DNA of 64,000 bases from Gari tellinella (Eukaryota > Mollusca > Bivalvia > Cardiida > Psammobiidae), in NCBI GenBank assembly GCA_922989275.2, contig OV277868.1, positions 46,374,216 through 46,438,215 of the forward strand, written 5' to 3'. How positions within the stretch are numbered: the first letter of the stretch is position 1; the number at the start of each line of letters is the position of its first letter. The notes under the pieces are model-generated. The model saw nothing but the letters and a program-made list of their open reading frames with translations, searched no databases and had not been told where the DNA came from. The position numbers and the translations under genes are program-made. Shown in pieces: positions 32,195-42,945 of the stretch.

Positions 32195-32745
32195 TAGTCT
32201 ACCTTTGCGTCTTATTCTTTCCTTTAAATCCGAACACTACACGTTTTTTTCCGAAACTCAGCCATTATGGTAGTCTGGTCCCCTGTTTGATTATTTTTCG
32301 TATAGGAGACAGGGAACCAGGCTACCATTGTTGAACAAAGGTCATGTATAAAACACAAGAATACCAATTTCCGTTTCCGGTTTGAACGTAAATCGGCTCG
32401 CTGGCTCCCTGGTTCCCAGTCCATTTTAATTTTTTGTTTCGTTTGTTTTTTTACTCTCATTACATGTATCCGGAAGTTGACGTTTTAATTGTTCAACGGA
32501 AGTTGAAGATTCAACTCTTATTCTCTCGGATATCTCTCGCTCAACTGAGAAAAGTTGTGAAATAAAGCAGAAAAAGGTTTGGGAATTATTTTCTTCTGTG
32601 TAGAATGCTAACGTTTTTTGACCTTATAATAGAACTTAAGTTCTCCTGACTGACGTTGTTAGTGTTAAGGCGATATCCATTTCATTGCTATTGGGAATTG
32701 AGCAAATGAATTTGGACCCTAGATTCATCAGGGGTCCTCATTATT
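32195..32745. other. Unassigned DNA
   Basis: Nothing coding was recognised. A short inverted pair AGCCTGGTTCCCTGTCTCC-like (32276-32327) surrounds an ATTTTTCG loop. Its sequence resembles GTAGCCTGGTTCCCTGTCTT near 3698. Confidence 0.35.
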
Positions 32746-32763
32746 TGGACTAAACTTTGGTTT

Positions 32764-32831
32764 GACCTGGCCGGTGTTGAACCCGCAACCTCCTGCACTG
32801 CAAGCTGGCGCTCTACCACTGAGCTAAACAG
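32764..32831 (-). tRNA. tRNA-Cys(GCA)-like pseudogene or SINE head
   Basis: On the minus strand the D arm reads TTTAGCTCAGTGGTAGAGCG, the anticodon loop TTGCAGT lies between CCAGC and GCAGG, and the T arm is GCGGGTTCAACACCGGC. Box A and box B are good. The acceptor strands (GCCTGTT versus CAGGTCA) do not pair properly, so it is a pseudogene or the head of a SINE. Confidence 0.6.
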
Positions 32832-32872
32832 GCGGTATACCTCAGTGGTAGAGCGTGGTTAGCTGTAGCTTT
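32830..32872 (+). pseudogene. tRNA 5' half, head-to-head with the tRNA-Cys-like copy
   Basis: GGCGGTATACCTCAGTGGTAG then AGCG is a second box A-containing tRNA 5' half starting where the minus-strand copy starts. No T arm follows. Confidence 0.5.
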
Positions 32873-33750
32873 GGCCTCTTTATTGGCAGATTGTAGGTTT
32901 CGCTTAAAAATAAACACAAGAGTTGGCTTGAATGTATACATCGTAGACACCAAAAATGGCTTTCACACGACGGGGAGAGTGTGCATAGCTAAATCAGTCC
33001 AAATTTCTGAGCTTCATGCGGAAGCTAGATACCGAGTCCGCGTTCACAACAGAGTCACTAAATTTGTTCCACCCAATTCGTGACTTTATTTACATGGGCA
33101 GTCCAGAAAAGATCTGAGGTCATCTCAACTCCAAGTTACGTGGCCTGTTTAACCGTTTGGAGAGGCTTGTTGTGGCCCTACATTTGATGATGAACATACT
33201 ATATGACACAGATAAAATACAAGAAATGGTGAAAACAATTTAGATCCTCACTTTTGAATAGCTATACATCAATAGGCCACAATTGTCCATTGTAAGTTTA
33301 GGAAGTAAAACACACTCGAAAAGATTTGTTTCCGCTGCATAAAGTTTCTGTTACTAATTAAAGGTCTAAATTATCGATACGGAATGACCGTCGAGACAAT
33401 AAATATGGCGGGAAATGGTGGACACAGCAATTAGGACAAGAAAATATACACTTTGAAGGTACAAACCTATCTGGCGCCTATATGTGAGGCTGGTGTATGA
33501 GTTTGTTTCGTTCCTCTATAGATTCTTTATAAATTCTTTAGGCTGTTTTAGTAAAATAATCTTTTTTCGTTCAGTCAGCATTACACCATTCCCCCAGTGT
33601 CTATGTGCCTGACTTGTTTAGAATACCAACTCGCATATCTATACTAGAACAATGTTCCCAAAGCTCTGCATATCCAAAATTTTAACTCTTCTCCATAGGC
33701 AACTTGCTAATCCCCTATATCCATTTATCTATCCAATAGTGTAAATAGCA
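32873..33750. repeat. Unassigned DNA with a dispersed direct repeat
   Basis: 33480-33645 (GGCTGGTGTATGAGTTTG..., GTTCCTCTATAGATTCTTTA..., CAGTCAGCATTACACCATTC) recurs in the same orientation at 35505-35660. The rest has no recognised content. TATGGCGGGAAATGG (33410) resembles an E2F site, which would suit an SSRP1 promoter, but nothing else supports this. Confidence 0.45.
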
Positions 33751-33756
33751 GCATAC

Positions 33757-33832
33757 TAGCTTAAAGCAAATTTAATGTAAAGTAGAAGCTCGTTTAGGAG
33801 CTTTCTGCTTTATATTCATTTTACTTTAAAGA
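33757..33832. repeat. Palindrome type J
   Basis: CTTAAAGCAAATTTAATGTA ... AGCTCGTTTAGGAGCT ... and complement resemble the family E core with divergent arms. MITE ends were not recognised. Confidence 0.5.
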
Positions 33833-34940
33833 CCTATATCGCTTTCTTCATAATCGCCCACAACCAAAGATAATCAGTGTTTGTTTATTGCAAATCAATT
33901 AGCACAGTATTGGGTACCAATTATATATAGGTAATTATGATAAGAGTATTTAGCGTATAATCTTTACAAGGTTGAAATACATTTAGCACATGGCTTGGAG
34001 CTCTCGGCCAATCAGATGCCTCAAAAACCTGTGAATATATCGTTTATTTCAACAAACCATGGAATAACTAACAAACTGTTCACTTATTCCTCGCTTCCGT
34101 CATCTCAAGGCAAGTTGACGTCACACTTCTAAAAACAGCTGAAGTCAGAGGTGAACTGCACACGCTTCATGACGTTTTATTATGTACAGTGAGACCTAGA
34201 CTTTAAAGACAATTACTAATGAATTGTGCTTACATATAGAGCTTCAATAAGCGTTATTTATGTTGGTGTTAAAGCAAGCTTAATATCTCATACTTATCAT
34301 TTGAAATAACCTTTCAATTTTAGTAAAATATTACAAACAAAATGACTTTTACGTCTAAAACAGAAATCAGAAACGAATGGTTTTCTTGTTTTCCTCGAGC
34401 CCCGGAAGCCAAAGCCAAGGTTGAAATACATGTATATATCTTTTTACAGTTTTTAATGATTATACTTACAGAAACTTACAGATCCTCTTCTTAGAGCTGG
34501 CATTAAGATGCCACTAGTCTAAGCTCCACGTCGTCGTCTTGGGTATCTTCGTTATTTAATTTGGTTTCAGTTCCGGTTGTTAAATTAGATTCGAAATTAA
34601 ATTTTACTTCTAGATTTTCCCAGTATTATGTATGTATAACAAAGTAGGGAAAGACGTGAATAGGCATATTTATCAAGAAAATGATGTTGTTTCTACTTTA
34701 ATTGGTGTAACCACGAATTAAGAACGACGTTATTATTCATTCGTGGTGTAACTAAGTATTGAACATTTTGGGCAACAATAGTACATGGTCTTCAACCAAC
34801 AGAGTAGATCATGACCAGGTATCTCAATCAAATCCGAGCTGTCTGGTACTTCTTGGTCTGCTCTGATTGGGAAGACAAATAGTCAAGTAAATGATGTGAT
34901 TATAACCAACATTTTAGTAAAATCTGCCTTTCCTGGTTTT
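33833..34940. other. Unassigned DNA
   Basis: No exon, repeat family or RNA gene was recognised. It could hold the SSRP1 non-coding first exon, but nothing marks it. It contains one TTGACGTCAC site near 34117. Confidence 0.35.
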
Positions 34941-35460
34941 TAGCTCACCTGAGCATGCTGAGCCAAAGGCTCAAGGCAAGCTATTGTGATGACCTTGCGT
35001 CCGTCGTCATTCGTCAGTCGTCCGTTGTCGTTTTTAAATAAAACAATTGTTTCAAATGACATCTTCTCCTATACCGCTTGAAAGATTTCAGCCAAACTTT
35101 ACAGGGATGTTTATTGGGTCAAGCTCTTTCAATTACAGTTTTACACAGAGTTATATAGTGAATTTTTCAAACGCATTAATTGTCCTCTGAAACTCAGATA
35201 TAGCCAAAGCTTTGATATTTATCATGGTGACACTTCTAGATGTCCTTTAGACCTTTACCAATTATATTTATGAAATGGTTCCGGTCCGTTGGATATCTAG
35301 ATCACAGGAGCTAAAAATAGATTTTTCAATGAAAACTTAAAATATTTTCTTGTCTGAAACGCTAGAACACAGAGCTTAGATAGTTGGCACATATCATCTA
35401 TCAATATTGTTCAATTTATGACCCTTGGGTAAAAAAATGACCCACCCTGGGATTCTGTCA
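34941..35460 (-). mobile_element. Tandem-array element T5 (reversed, truncated T3 relative)
   Basis: It starts TTAGCTCACCTGAGCATGCTG on the plus strand (the T3 tail reversed). It then holds complements of T3 unit motifs: CCGTTGGATATCTAGATCAC, GGTGACACTTCTAGATG and ATTTATGACCCTTGGGTAAA. Confidence 0.7.
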
Positions 35461-35660
35461 GTTTTGTCAGATTTTCTCAGGTCAGCCTTGCCTTAAGAAT
35501 TTATCTAGCCTGGTGTATAAGTTTTGTTCGTTCCTCTATAGATTCTTTGTAAATTCTTTAGACTGTTTTCAGTAAAATAATCTTTTTTTTCGATCAGTCA
35601 GCATTACACCATTCCCCCTGTCTATGTGCCTGATTTATTTAGAAAACTAACTCGCATTTT

Positions 35661-36320
35661 ATAGAATTTTTGATGTTTTTTGAAGTTCAAATCATAAAAT
35701 TTGTAGAAATTCGGGGGGTTTATCCAATAAAATTTAGCTTCACCGCTAAATCTTTGGGGTTATTTTGCGACATCTATGCCCATTCAAACATTTTTTTTAT
35801 CTTATCTGAAAGTTTGTGGATAAGCTTTTAAATCAAGAATAGGGTGCCCCATATTGGCCTATAACAAGTTTTATTAAGGTAAACGTTTTATCCATTTTTT
35901 ACTCGTTTGAACAGAAGTAGAACATGCTCATTTAGTTTGAAGAATGAAAATCGGTCCTAATCACATAATCGGAATACTCGGAAATTTTTGCAGACTTGTC
36001 AGTTGAGCGTGTTGTAATCTGTCAGAGTGATTGAAATAATTTGGGTGAGTAAACCATATTTTAAAACTGATTGCACTTTTAGTTGTGCCATATTTGCTTT
36101 TTGTAGTACAGAAAAAATTAAATTATCATTTGAAATGCTGGATGTGCATTTAAGAAATGATATTGAGCAGTTCTAAAATGAGTGCAGATTTTGGTCTTTT
36201 ATCAGAGCACTGAAACGACTGTCACGGACTGGTCAGAATGACACAAATCACAAATTTTGATGTTTAATTAACTATTTAATTGTTCATAGTTTCAGACAAT
36301 GTGTGTATTACACGAATTAG
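35661..36320. other. Unassigned DNA
   Basis: This AT-rich stretch has no recognised content. Confidence 0.35.
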
Positions 36321-36479
36321 GGACGATGTGAACCACCGCCGATGTGAACAGATTTACCAGACGATGTGAACCACCCAATAAGACGATGTGAACCTATTTT
36401 TTTTTTAGTTTTATAAATGAAATATCAGATTTATTTGTAACAATTGGAAATTTTGTATACTTTTTAATGTTCATTACGG

Positions 36480-36850
36480 AATTCCGTTAGTGCCATTTGA
36501 ATTGTCGTATGTCGTGGTTTTGAGGTCGACGCACGCAAACGATACGACGCATGGCAATTCATCCGACGCACGACACGACGCACAACAATGTGATACGACG
36601 CACGACATTTGAACACTAACATTGTGCTCTGTCGCTCTCCCCTGGCTAATCATTTGACCTCGACAAAATGAATTGTCGTGCGTCGTATCGCGTTGTCGTG
36701 CGTCGTGTCGTGCGTCGGATGAATTGTCATGCGTCGTATCGTGCTTCGACTTCAAACCACAACGTGACATGCGACGCACGATACGACACATGACACATGA
36801 TGCGACAATTGATATTATGTCGCGCAATTGTCATGTGTCGCGCTGCAGCG
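36480..36850. repeat. CpG-rich CGACGCACGA repeat island, inverted
   Basis: GATACGACGCATGGCAATTC and ACGCACGACACGACGCAC (left half) face TGTCGTGCGTCGTATCGCG and TCGTGTCGTGCGTCGGATGA (right half) around about 36640. A short unit like CGTGCGTCGTA is iterated on both arms. It is strikingly CpG-rich for this window. Confidence 0.75.
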
Positions 36851-37625
36851 TCTGATCTGGCACCAACTGTTTGCAATGATTGAATTAAATGGATAAAGGG
36901 TTTCGCGAAAACATTTTTATTAGAAACACGCCCTAATTGGATGATTGATTTACATTGCTTTTGCACGTGTCACTTTTCTCGCGCTTTTATATCTAACATA
37001 GATACTTTTAAAGACGACATATTAGGATTAGTAAAACTGGGCATAACTATTGACCAACATAATTATCAAGTTTATAACACTATTTTACATAACATTTAAC
37101 ATTGAAATGCAAGAAGTTTAAAACATAATCATACGTCGGGTTACCCGGCGTCTGATCTGGCACCAAACTATTTGCAATGAAAGTAAGGGTTTAGCGAAAA
37201 CGTTTTTATTGAATAGATGTTGGTTAAGTTTGCTTTTGCTCGTGTCACTTTTCCCGCGCTTTTATATCATAGATGGAGCACATAAGAGGACACATAAGGA
37301 TTAGTAAAACAGGGCATAACTATTGACCAACATATCTTCATAATTATGCATATTGTTTAAATTGAGTTTACAACTTTAAAATGGCAAAGGTGACAAGTTT
37401 ATAACACTATTGTACTAAAACTTAACAGTGGAAAGCAATTAGTTTAAAACGTAATCATACATCAGGTTACCCGGCGTCTGATCTGGCAACAGACTGTTTG
37501 CAATGGAATTTAGGGTAACAGAGAAAACGTGTTTATTGGAAAATACACCTTAATTGGGCGATTGATTTAATTTGCCTTTGCACGTGTCACTTTTCCCGCG
37601 CTTATTTTTCATATATGAAGCATTT
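36851..37625 (+). repeat. Tandem repeat, about 335-bp unit, carrying half of a C palindrome
   Basis: Two full units and a partial one each start (GG)TTACCCGGCGTCTGATCTGG and then run CAACTGTTTGCAATG, GCGAAAACGTTTTTATT, CACGTGTCACTTTTCCCGCG, AGGGCATAACTATTGACCAA. Starts are near 36845, 37138 and 37466. Confidence 0.75.
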
Positions 37626-37704
37626 CAAGATTTCGCGAAAAGGTGATTATCTTTCACATATTAAACATAATACATAGCAAATGTTTATCTCTTATAACCA
37701 TGTA

Positions 37705-38811
37705 TAGGTCGTTTGCAGTTAAAAAAAACACGATAATTTTCAAATATCTCCACAACAAGACAACGCAGAGAAATGAAAGTTTGCATAGACTTATGTTAGA
37801 CCTATACCAACTCTGACAAAAAGAACCATTTTTTTCTCTTCGTAATTAAAAAGTTTTATTCATAACTTCTATATAAAGTTTACACTTCTAAGGGACACTT
37901 TTCCGAAGGGTGATTTCAAGTTATTCAACAGCCTATCTTTCACGACCCTGTAACGCCTCAACGTTATAAGCTATCGCGTACCATAGTAGTTTACAACTAG
38001 CCAAACGAGGCCCTGACTGGGGTACGTTAAACGTATTATCCAACCATACTGTCACAGCGAACATGATGGATCTTGATCGGATTCCGGAGCCATTTCGTAT
38101 CTGAATAGGATCCGAACCATGTGCCACTCATATGAAAGTTTTATCAACAAATCACTGATACATAGTATTAGGGCTCCAGATAAGGGGAGTGTTGACAAAA
38201 CTAAAATCTTTGTTTCTGATTTAAGCCCTATAGTGTGACTACTCATTAGAACCGTCTCTTTGTTACGATTCTAATGAGTAGTCACACCACTGGATTTGGT
38301 GCCGAAACGAGTTAAAAAATGAGGGACTTGTTCAATTTACTGTCTCTTATCTGGAGCTCTATATTAGTATGTAGAACTGTTAGAGCACCGGTTTGAAAAG
38401 TAATGCAATTCTCATTATTCCTAGTGAAGAGTTCATGGGTTTAGCATAGTAAAAATGTAATGGGGCCTCCCAATTAATTTTGTACAACTAAACAACTTAT
38501 AGCAGCACGGGATTCACCTTTCGTACAGAAGCAACTAGCACGGGATTTTACCTGGGGATAGTCTCCCATATAAACAAACGTGATCAAGGTAATAGCCAAT
38601 AACACCCCACGTAATTGACCATTTTCAGCGACACAAAATTTATATAAAACAAAGAAGAAAAGTTTCTAGTCAGACTATCAAAAATTCTGAATTTTCTTGT
38701 CAGAGTTGGTATAGGCAAATCATAAGTGTATGCAAAATCTCATTTAAATACGTCTACTAGTCTTAAAATCATTTAAGATTTATCGTGTTTTTTTGAACTG
38801 CAAACGACCTA
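37705..38811. mobile_element. TIR element TAGGTCGTTTGCAG, enclosing family D copy 7
   Basis: The left end TAGGTCGTTTGCAGTTAAAA and right end TTTTTGAACTGCAAACGACC-TA are inverted over about 30 bp, including AAACACGATAA. CTATACCAACTCTGACAA is also inverted between the two flanks. No coding capacity remains. Flanks are TA-rich, so the duplication is unclear. Confidence 0.8.
38170..38360. mobile_element. MITE family D, copy 7
   Basis: AGGGCTCCAGATAAGGGG to CTTATCTGGAGCTCT, with palindrome ACTACTCATTAGAACCGTCT and complement. Confidence 0.85.
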
Positions 38812-39019
38812 TATATACGATGATTATTATAACGTCATCTACAAAAAAATATAGGATACCAAGAAATAAATAGAGACTTACCACAACAATCCCTTTATCA
38901 CTTTCAAATATCACATATATTTAAATTTAAACGGCACAACTAAAACACTTTATCACTTTCGAAATTTGGTACACAATATCACGGTGGTAACGTTTTAAGA
39001 CACCCAAATAAACAGATAA

Positions 39020-39265
39020 GCAATGTACATGGTATTTAATCTCTGCTAAAACCAATCAGAGATCATGATACAATTACCAATCAAATTTCATTCAAACATT
39101 TATCCATCCAATTAAATGAACATAATCAAGTTACTCCATCCAATAATATGCGTGCTTCAATCAGAGATCATGATACAATTTCCAATCAAATTTCATTCGC
39201 ACATTTATCCATCCAATTAAACAATCATACTTTCTCCATCCAATAATATGCGTTCTTCAATCTTA
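39020..39265. repeat. Tandem duplication, about 115-bp unit
   Basis: CAATCAGAGATCATGATACA ... CATTTATCCATCCAATTAAA ... CTCCATCCAATAATATGCGT occurs twice (from 39054 and from 39157), nearly identical. Confidence 0.8.
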
Positions 39266-39908
39266 AAGATTTTTGCCGTTCACAATTGTGCAAACTGTCA
39301 AATTCTTCAACCATCGCCAGGTGCGTCGTTCATATACATCAAAAGCTTGTGCCGACTTAATGACTTAATATTGTTAAAAACATGCTTGTAAATATTTCTA
39401 CCAAATTGGAGTATGGTTATGCAATTTAAAACTCTATAATCATGTTTGCATTTGATGGGTAGCCAATCTGTAATTTTTAGTCTGAGCATTTTTTTCATTT
39501 GGTTTTGTTAATTTAAAATTTTCTTTTCAATATTTATATAAAATCTCCTGTATAAAAATACTATTATGATTTGGGTGAATTTGTTCGGGGCCGTTTTGAC
39601 CAGGGCGGTTGGGATCTAGGTCGTTTGGATGTGAACACTGTTCACTTTTGAAGGAGTATTTTTTAATACAAGGAAAAAAGAAAAAGACTTGGGTCGTTTT
39701 ATTTTGGAAAAAATATAGGTTCACATCGTCCAATAGGGAGGTTCACATCGTCCTGAAAATCGGTTCACATCGTCCAAAAAACCGGTTCACATCGTCGTGG
39801 TTCACATCGGCGGTGGTTCACATCGTCCATATACCTATTACACTGTGATGGCATGGTGCCATTACCAAGCCCTATGATGTGACTTCAAATTAGAGTTGTC
39901 TCTTCAGT

Positions 39909-40897
39909 TCTTTACGTTTCAAATGAATTATACTTCAAGAAGTACAAGATAATCCATATTTAGGCATACATATATCCAAAGACCTTAAATGGAATGTGTA
40001 CATAAATCAAGTATGCAAAAAGCAGAGCACCAGATAAGGGTAGTTTTTCAAAAACTTAAATCTTTATTTCTGAATTAAACCCTATGGTGTCACTACTCAT
40101 TAGAATCGTCTCTTCGAGACGATTCTAATGAGTAGTAACACCATAGGATTTGGTGCTAAAAAGAGTGAGAAAATGTTGGATTTGTTGAAAAAACTACCTC
40201 TTATCTGGAGCCCTGAAAAAGGCCAATGCAACTCTTGGGTTCCTAAGATAAGGAACCTTAGAAGTGTACCGGAAAATTGCAGTAAAACGGCATACATCTC
40301 AGTAGTGAGATCAATTTTGGAGTATGGCGCAACCATCTGGAATCCATCCCTCAAGGGTGACATAGACAAACTAGAGAAAATTCAGAATAGGGCTATTAGG
40401 TTCATAAAAAAGAACTACAATGACAGAGAGACAGGAACAATCACAAGAATGAGAGAACAACTGGAACTGGAGACCCTACAAGACAGGAGACTGAGCCTCA
40501 GACTAATACTAATGTATAAGGTAGTAGAGGGCCTGGTACCAGCTCTGCCAACATCCACTTTCACAAAACCGGCAAAACCAAGAAGAAACATCAAAGCAAC
40601 CAAATTCAAAGATTTCAGTACAATAATATAATAGAAAACCAAGTATGCAACAATACAAGAGGGCTCACAGTACCAGATAGCAAGACCCACCAATACAAAT
40701 ACTCGTTCTTTGTAGACACAGTGATACAATGGAACAAACTGCCAGACAGCACTGTGCATGCTGATTCCGTAGAGGCTTTCAAAACAGCCCTACGAGATTA
40801 TCGCCAATAAAATGGCGACACTTCTTACCCGTCGTGTAAAAGCCTTTATAGGATTCTACGACGTATTGATACAGATGATACAGATACAGATACTGCT
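39909..40897 (+). pseudogene. Non-LTR retrotransposon ORF2 C-terminus and 3' tail
   Basis: Reading around MITE D copy 8 gives LQEVQDNPYLGIHISKDLKW, NVYINQVCKK | KANATLGFL, then a 2-base break, then RNLRSVPENCSKTAYISVVR, SILEYGATIWNPSLKGDIDK, LEKIQNRAIRFIKK, LQDRRLSLRLILMYKVVEGL. After a stop or frame break (about 40630) it ends LPDSTVHADSVEAFKTALRD. This is the thumb/C-terminal region of CR1/Jockey-like reverse transcriptase. The 3' end GGATTCTACGACGTATTGAT plus a (GATACA)n tail marks a 5'-truncated, dead insertion. Confidence 0.88.
40023..40215. mobile_element. MITE family D, copy 8, inside the LINE
   Basis: CAGAGCACCAGATAAGGG to CTTATCTGGAGCCCTG. AAAAAG occurs on both sides, and removing the MITE plus one AAAAAG restores the LINE reading VCKKANATLGF. 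The target duplication is therefore 6 bp here. Confidence 0.9.
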
Positions 40898-41034
40898 CAC
40901 ACCATAGGTTTTGTTGGAGAAACATGGAATTCAGCATTTGAAATCCTCCTCTTATCTGCTTATCTAGAAGTTAGAACTCTGTTATAAATATTGTCACCTT
41001 CTATAGGCTTCTAATCATATATTGTGACAAGTGG

Positions 41035-41305
41035 TTAAACCTTTACCTAGCCCTTTTCTAGTTTTGGAGACAGGTGGCTACTTAAAGCAGGTTGAAAGTA
41101 AAGCAGAATGTGCCTTCTGAATCTGAATATAGTATGTCGTAAGGCACATTCTGCTTTACTTTCCAGCCTGCTTTAAGCTACCATCTGGTAGAATATAGAA
41201 TCTATTTATTATGATACATACATTGTATTCATAACTATATAAATTGGAACTATTTTCTTCAGTGGATGAATAAATTAAAGGCGTATTTATGGGGTAATGA
41301 GTTAA
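41035..41305 (+). mobile_element. MITE family A, copy 5, with enlarged loop
   Basis: Its ends are TTAAACCTTTACC and GGGGTAATGAGTTAA. The palindrome arms are intact, but the GCCTTAAGGC centre holds an extra 25-bp sequence (about 41115-41139). Confidence 0.82.
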
Positions 41306-41389
41306 TGTCATATGATTCAGTGGGATGAGGGAGAAAACATTTCATGTGATACCGGTAGTAAACCCTCATTTATAAGTCCCAGTTTGGCA

Positions 41390-41720
41390 GGGCTACAATA
41401 AGTTGCTCATAAAAATCCTAAGATTTTCAAGCGTGATTTTAGGAATCATACCTTTAACCCTTTCACTGCCAGGCTAATTATTCAAACAGTTTAGATCCAG
41501 ATCAGACGCCGCATAATGCGGCATCTGATCTGTATCTTATCTAATTGACACTGGTCCATATGAATGTTTCTTAAGTAAAAACCGTGTAAAATCCAAAATT
41601 TTAAAAGGAAGAGCAGAATTCTGAAGATTTTGGAAAAAATCAGTAGGTCTGGACAGAGAAATTAAGAAAATCAGAAGCTTTAGGAAAAATCTGGAGAATT
41701 TTGTTTGACAGGCGTTTTAT
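41390..41720. mobile_element. MITE family G fragment interrupted by family C, copy 1
   Basis: CAGGGCTACAATAAGTTGCT...AATCATACC (41391-41453) is a G left flank. At 41454 TTAACCCTTTCACTGCC begins a family C copy with core GATCCAGATCAGACGCCGC... (41487-41545). G-like flank (GAAGATTTTGGAAAAAATC) resumes near 41620. Confidence 0.6.
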
Positions 41721-41815
41721 TTGTTTGTCTGTCTGTCTTATGTTAAGAAACCATTGAAAAATAATAACTTTACACACACAGCAGGTTGTTGGCTGGTAAA
41801 TGCAGGACAAAAGTA

Positions 41816-41930
41816 CAGTGCTCCCTCTCTATGTACAACAACACCCATTGGCAGACAAAGATTTTCTAAAATTTAAATTCTGTCATCAATGTCTCGATGC
41901 ATAGATAAAATACAAGTATACTTTTCTATT
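41816..41930. repeat. Family K fragment
   Basis: The start TACAGTGCTCCCTCTCTATG and the CAACAACACCCATTGG stretch match the family K left flank; the core is absent. Confidence 0.55.
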
Positions 41931-42147
41931 AGCTAATATTTTCCAATGGCACTGCAACTTTTGTGACAGAATTCATGTGCAATTTAAGCATGGTTTTGGC
42001 AACATAGGGAAAAACTCTTTGCATGCGAGTGGCGGAATTGTGATTAAAATAATCTGTGTAAACAATTTGGATCCAGATGGAACTGATTTTGGATGCCCAG
42101 TGTAAAGCAATGATAAATTGGAACACCATTTATAAAGTCTCATCAGA

Positions 42148-42225
42148 AGGACTAAGTCCGGCGGGGGATCAAACCCATGACCCCTGGTACCCTGGGCAGT
42201 CGATTGTGTTACCACTAGATCAATA
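42148..42225 (-). mobile_element. tRNA-derived SINE head
   Basis: On the minus strand TGATCTAGTGGTAACAC (box A) and GGGTTTGATCCCC (box B) are spaced as in a tRNA. The 3' part GGTCATGGGTTTGATCCCCC-GCCGGAC matches the SINE at 62230-62308. Confidence 0.65.
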
Positions 42226-42455
42226 TATTTCGGTGTACATGCAATGTTATTGAAAGCTATTGAAATGTAGTTGTCTGAATTAAATCCCTAAATAGTTGTA
42301 ATTAATTAAATTATAATTATTACATGTACTGGATTTGTCTTTACACATTATACTCAGTTACTTTTCGAAATGTAATTGAATTATAATTAACTACAATTAC
42401 ATTTTTGATTAGACATTAACCTCAGGTTTGGCGCTAGAGTATATGACACAAAGTA

Positions 42456-42830
42456 CAGTGCTCCCTCTTTACAATGGTCTCCAAACAATGACTCCCTCCT
42501 TACAACGACCCTTAATGCGGTTGTTCCCTAAACAGGACAAGTATGTCTAATGCTTTCACTGCTATAATATTGTAGGCTTAAAATTGTTGTCTGCTGTTTT
42601 TTCTCAAAGTTACATATTAGTGGATATTTTGACAGAAGAAATATAATATCGAGTGAAAAACAGCTCGAATCCAGATCAGACCCCACGTGCGGTGTCTGAT
42701 CTGGATTCAAGCTGTTCGCAAATGTAAGCCAAGTGTTAATTTTCCCTCTCTGTAACGACTCCCTCCAAACAACACTCACAATTTGTGTCTCCCATTTGGT
42801 ATCATAGTGACTACTAGTGAGGGAGCACTG
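42456..42830. mobile_element. MITE family K, copy 2 (complete)
   Basis: TA-CAGTGCTCCCTC ... GAGGGAGCACTG-TA, 375 bp. The palindrome AGCTCGAATCCAGATCAGAC and complement (42661-42715) is of the C type, although the ends differ from family C. Confidence 0.9.
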
Positions 42831-42945
42831 TATGTAACTAATATATTTGTCATGTTGATCACTGACAGTCCTATGTTCAACCTCTTTTGTTTTCTACATG
42901 TACTTTACTTTGAAGCAGTCAATCAGACAATCAATTAATAGTCTA

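Larger units (their letters stand above)
36321..39828. mobile_element. 3.5-kb element with iterated GGACGATGTGAACC ends
   Basis: The left terminus has GACGATGTGAACC four times (36322-36395, one as GCCGATGTGAAC). The right terminus has six inverted copies (39718-39828). The outermost GGACGATGTGAACCACCGCC then GATGTGAAC is shared exactly by both ends. No clear target duplication or transposase was found. It encloses a CpG-rich island, a tandem array, a smaller TIR element and family D copy 7. Confidence 0.75.
39870..40980. mobile_element. MITE family D, copy 9, split by a LINE
   Basis: The left piece (39870-39908: AGCCCTATGATGTGACTTCA... GTCTCTTCAG) and right piece (40898-40980: CTCACACCATAGGTTTTGTT ... 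CTCTTATCTG) are the two halves of one D element. The LINE tail lies between them. Confidence 0.65.

Noticed and set aside
33405..33425. E2F-like site as the SSRP1 promoter
   Set aside because: It is a single motif, with no first exon, donor or CpG context to support it. It is mentioned only as a possibility.
36474..36966. Open frames rich in Arg, His, Cys and Ser on both strands
   Set aside because: These are by-products of the CGACGCACGA repeat, which is stop-poor in several frames. The reciprocal frames on both strands show this is not protein selection.
42148..42225. Functional tRNA gene on the minus strand
   Set aside because: The acceptor stem does not pair and a close copy exists at 62230 attached to a SINE body, so it is a SINE head.
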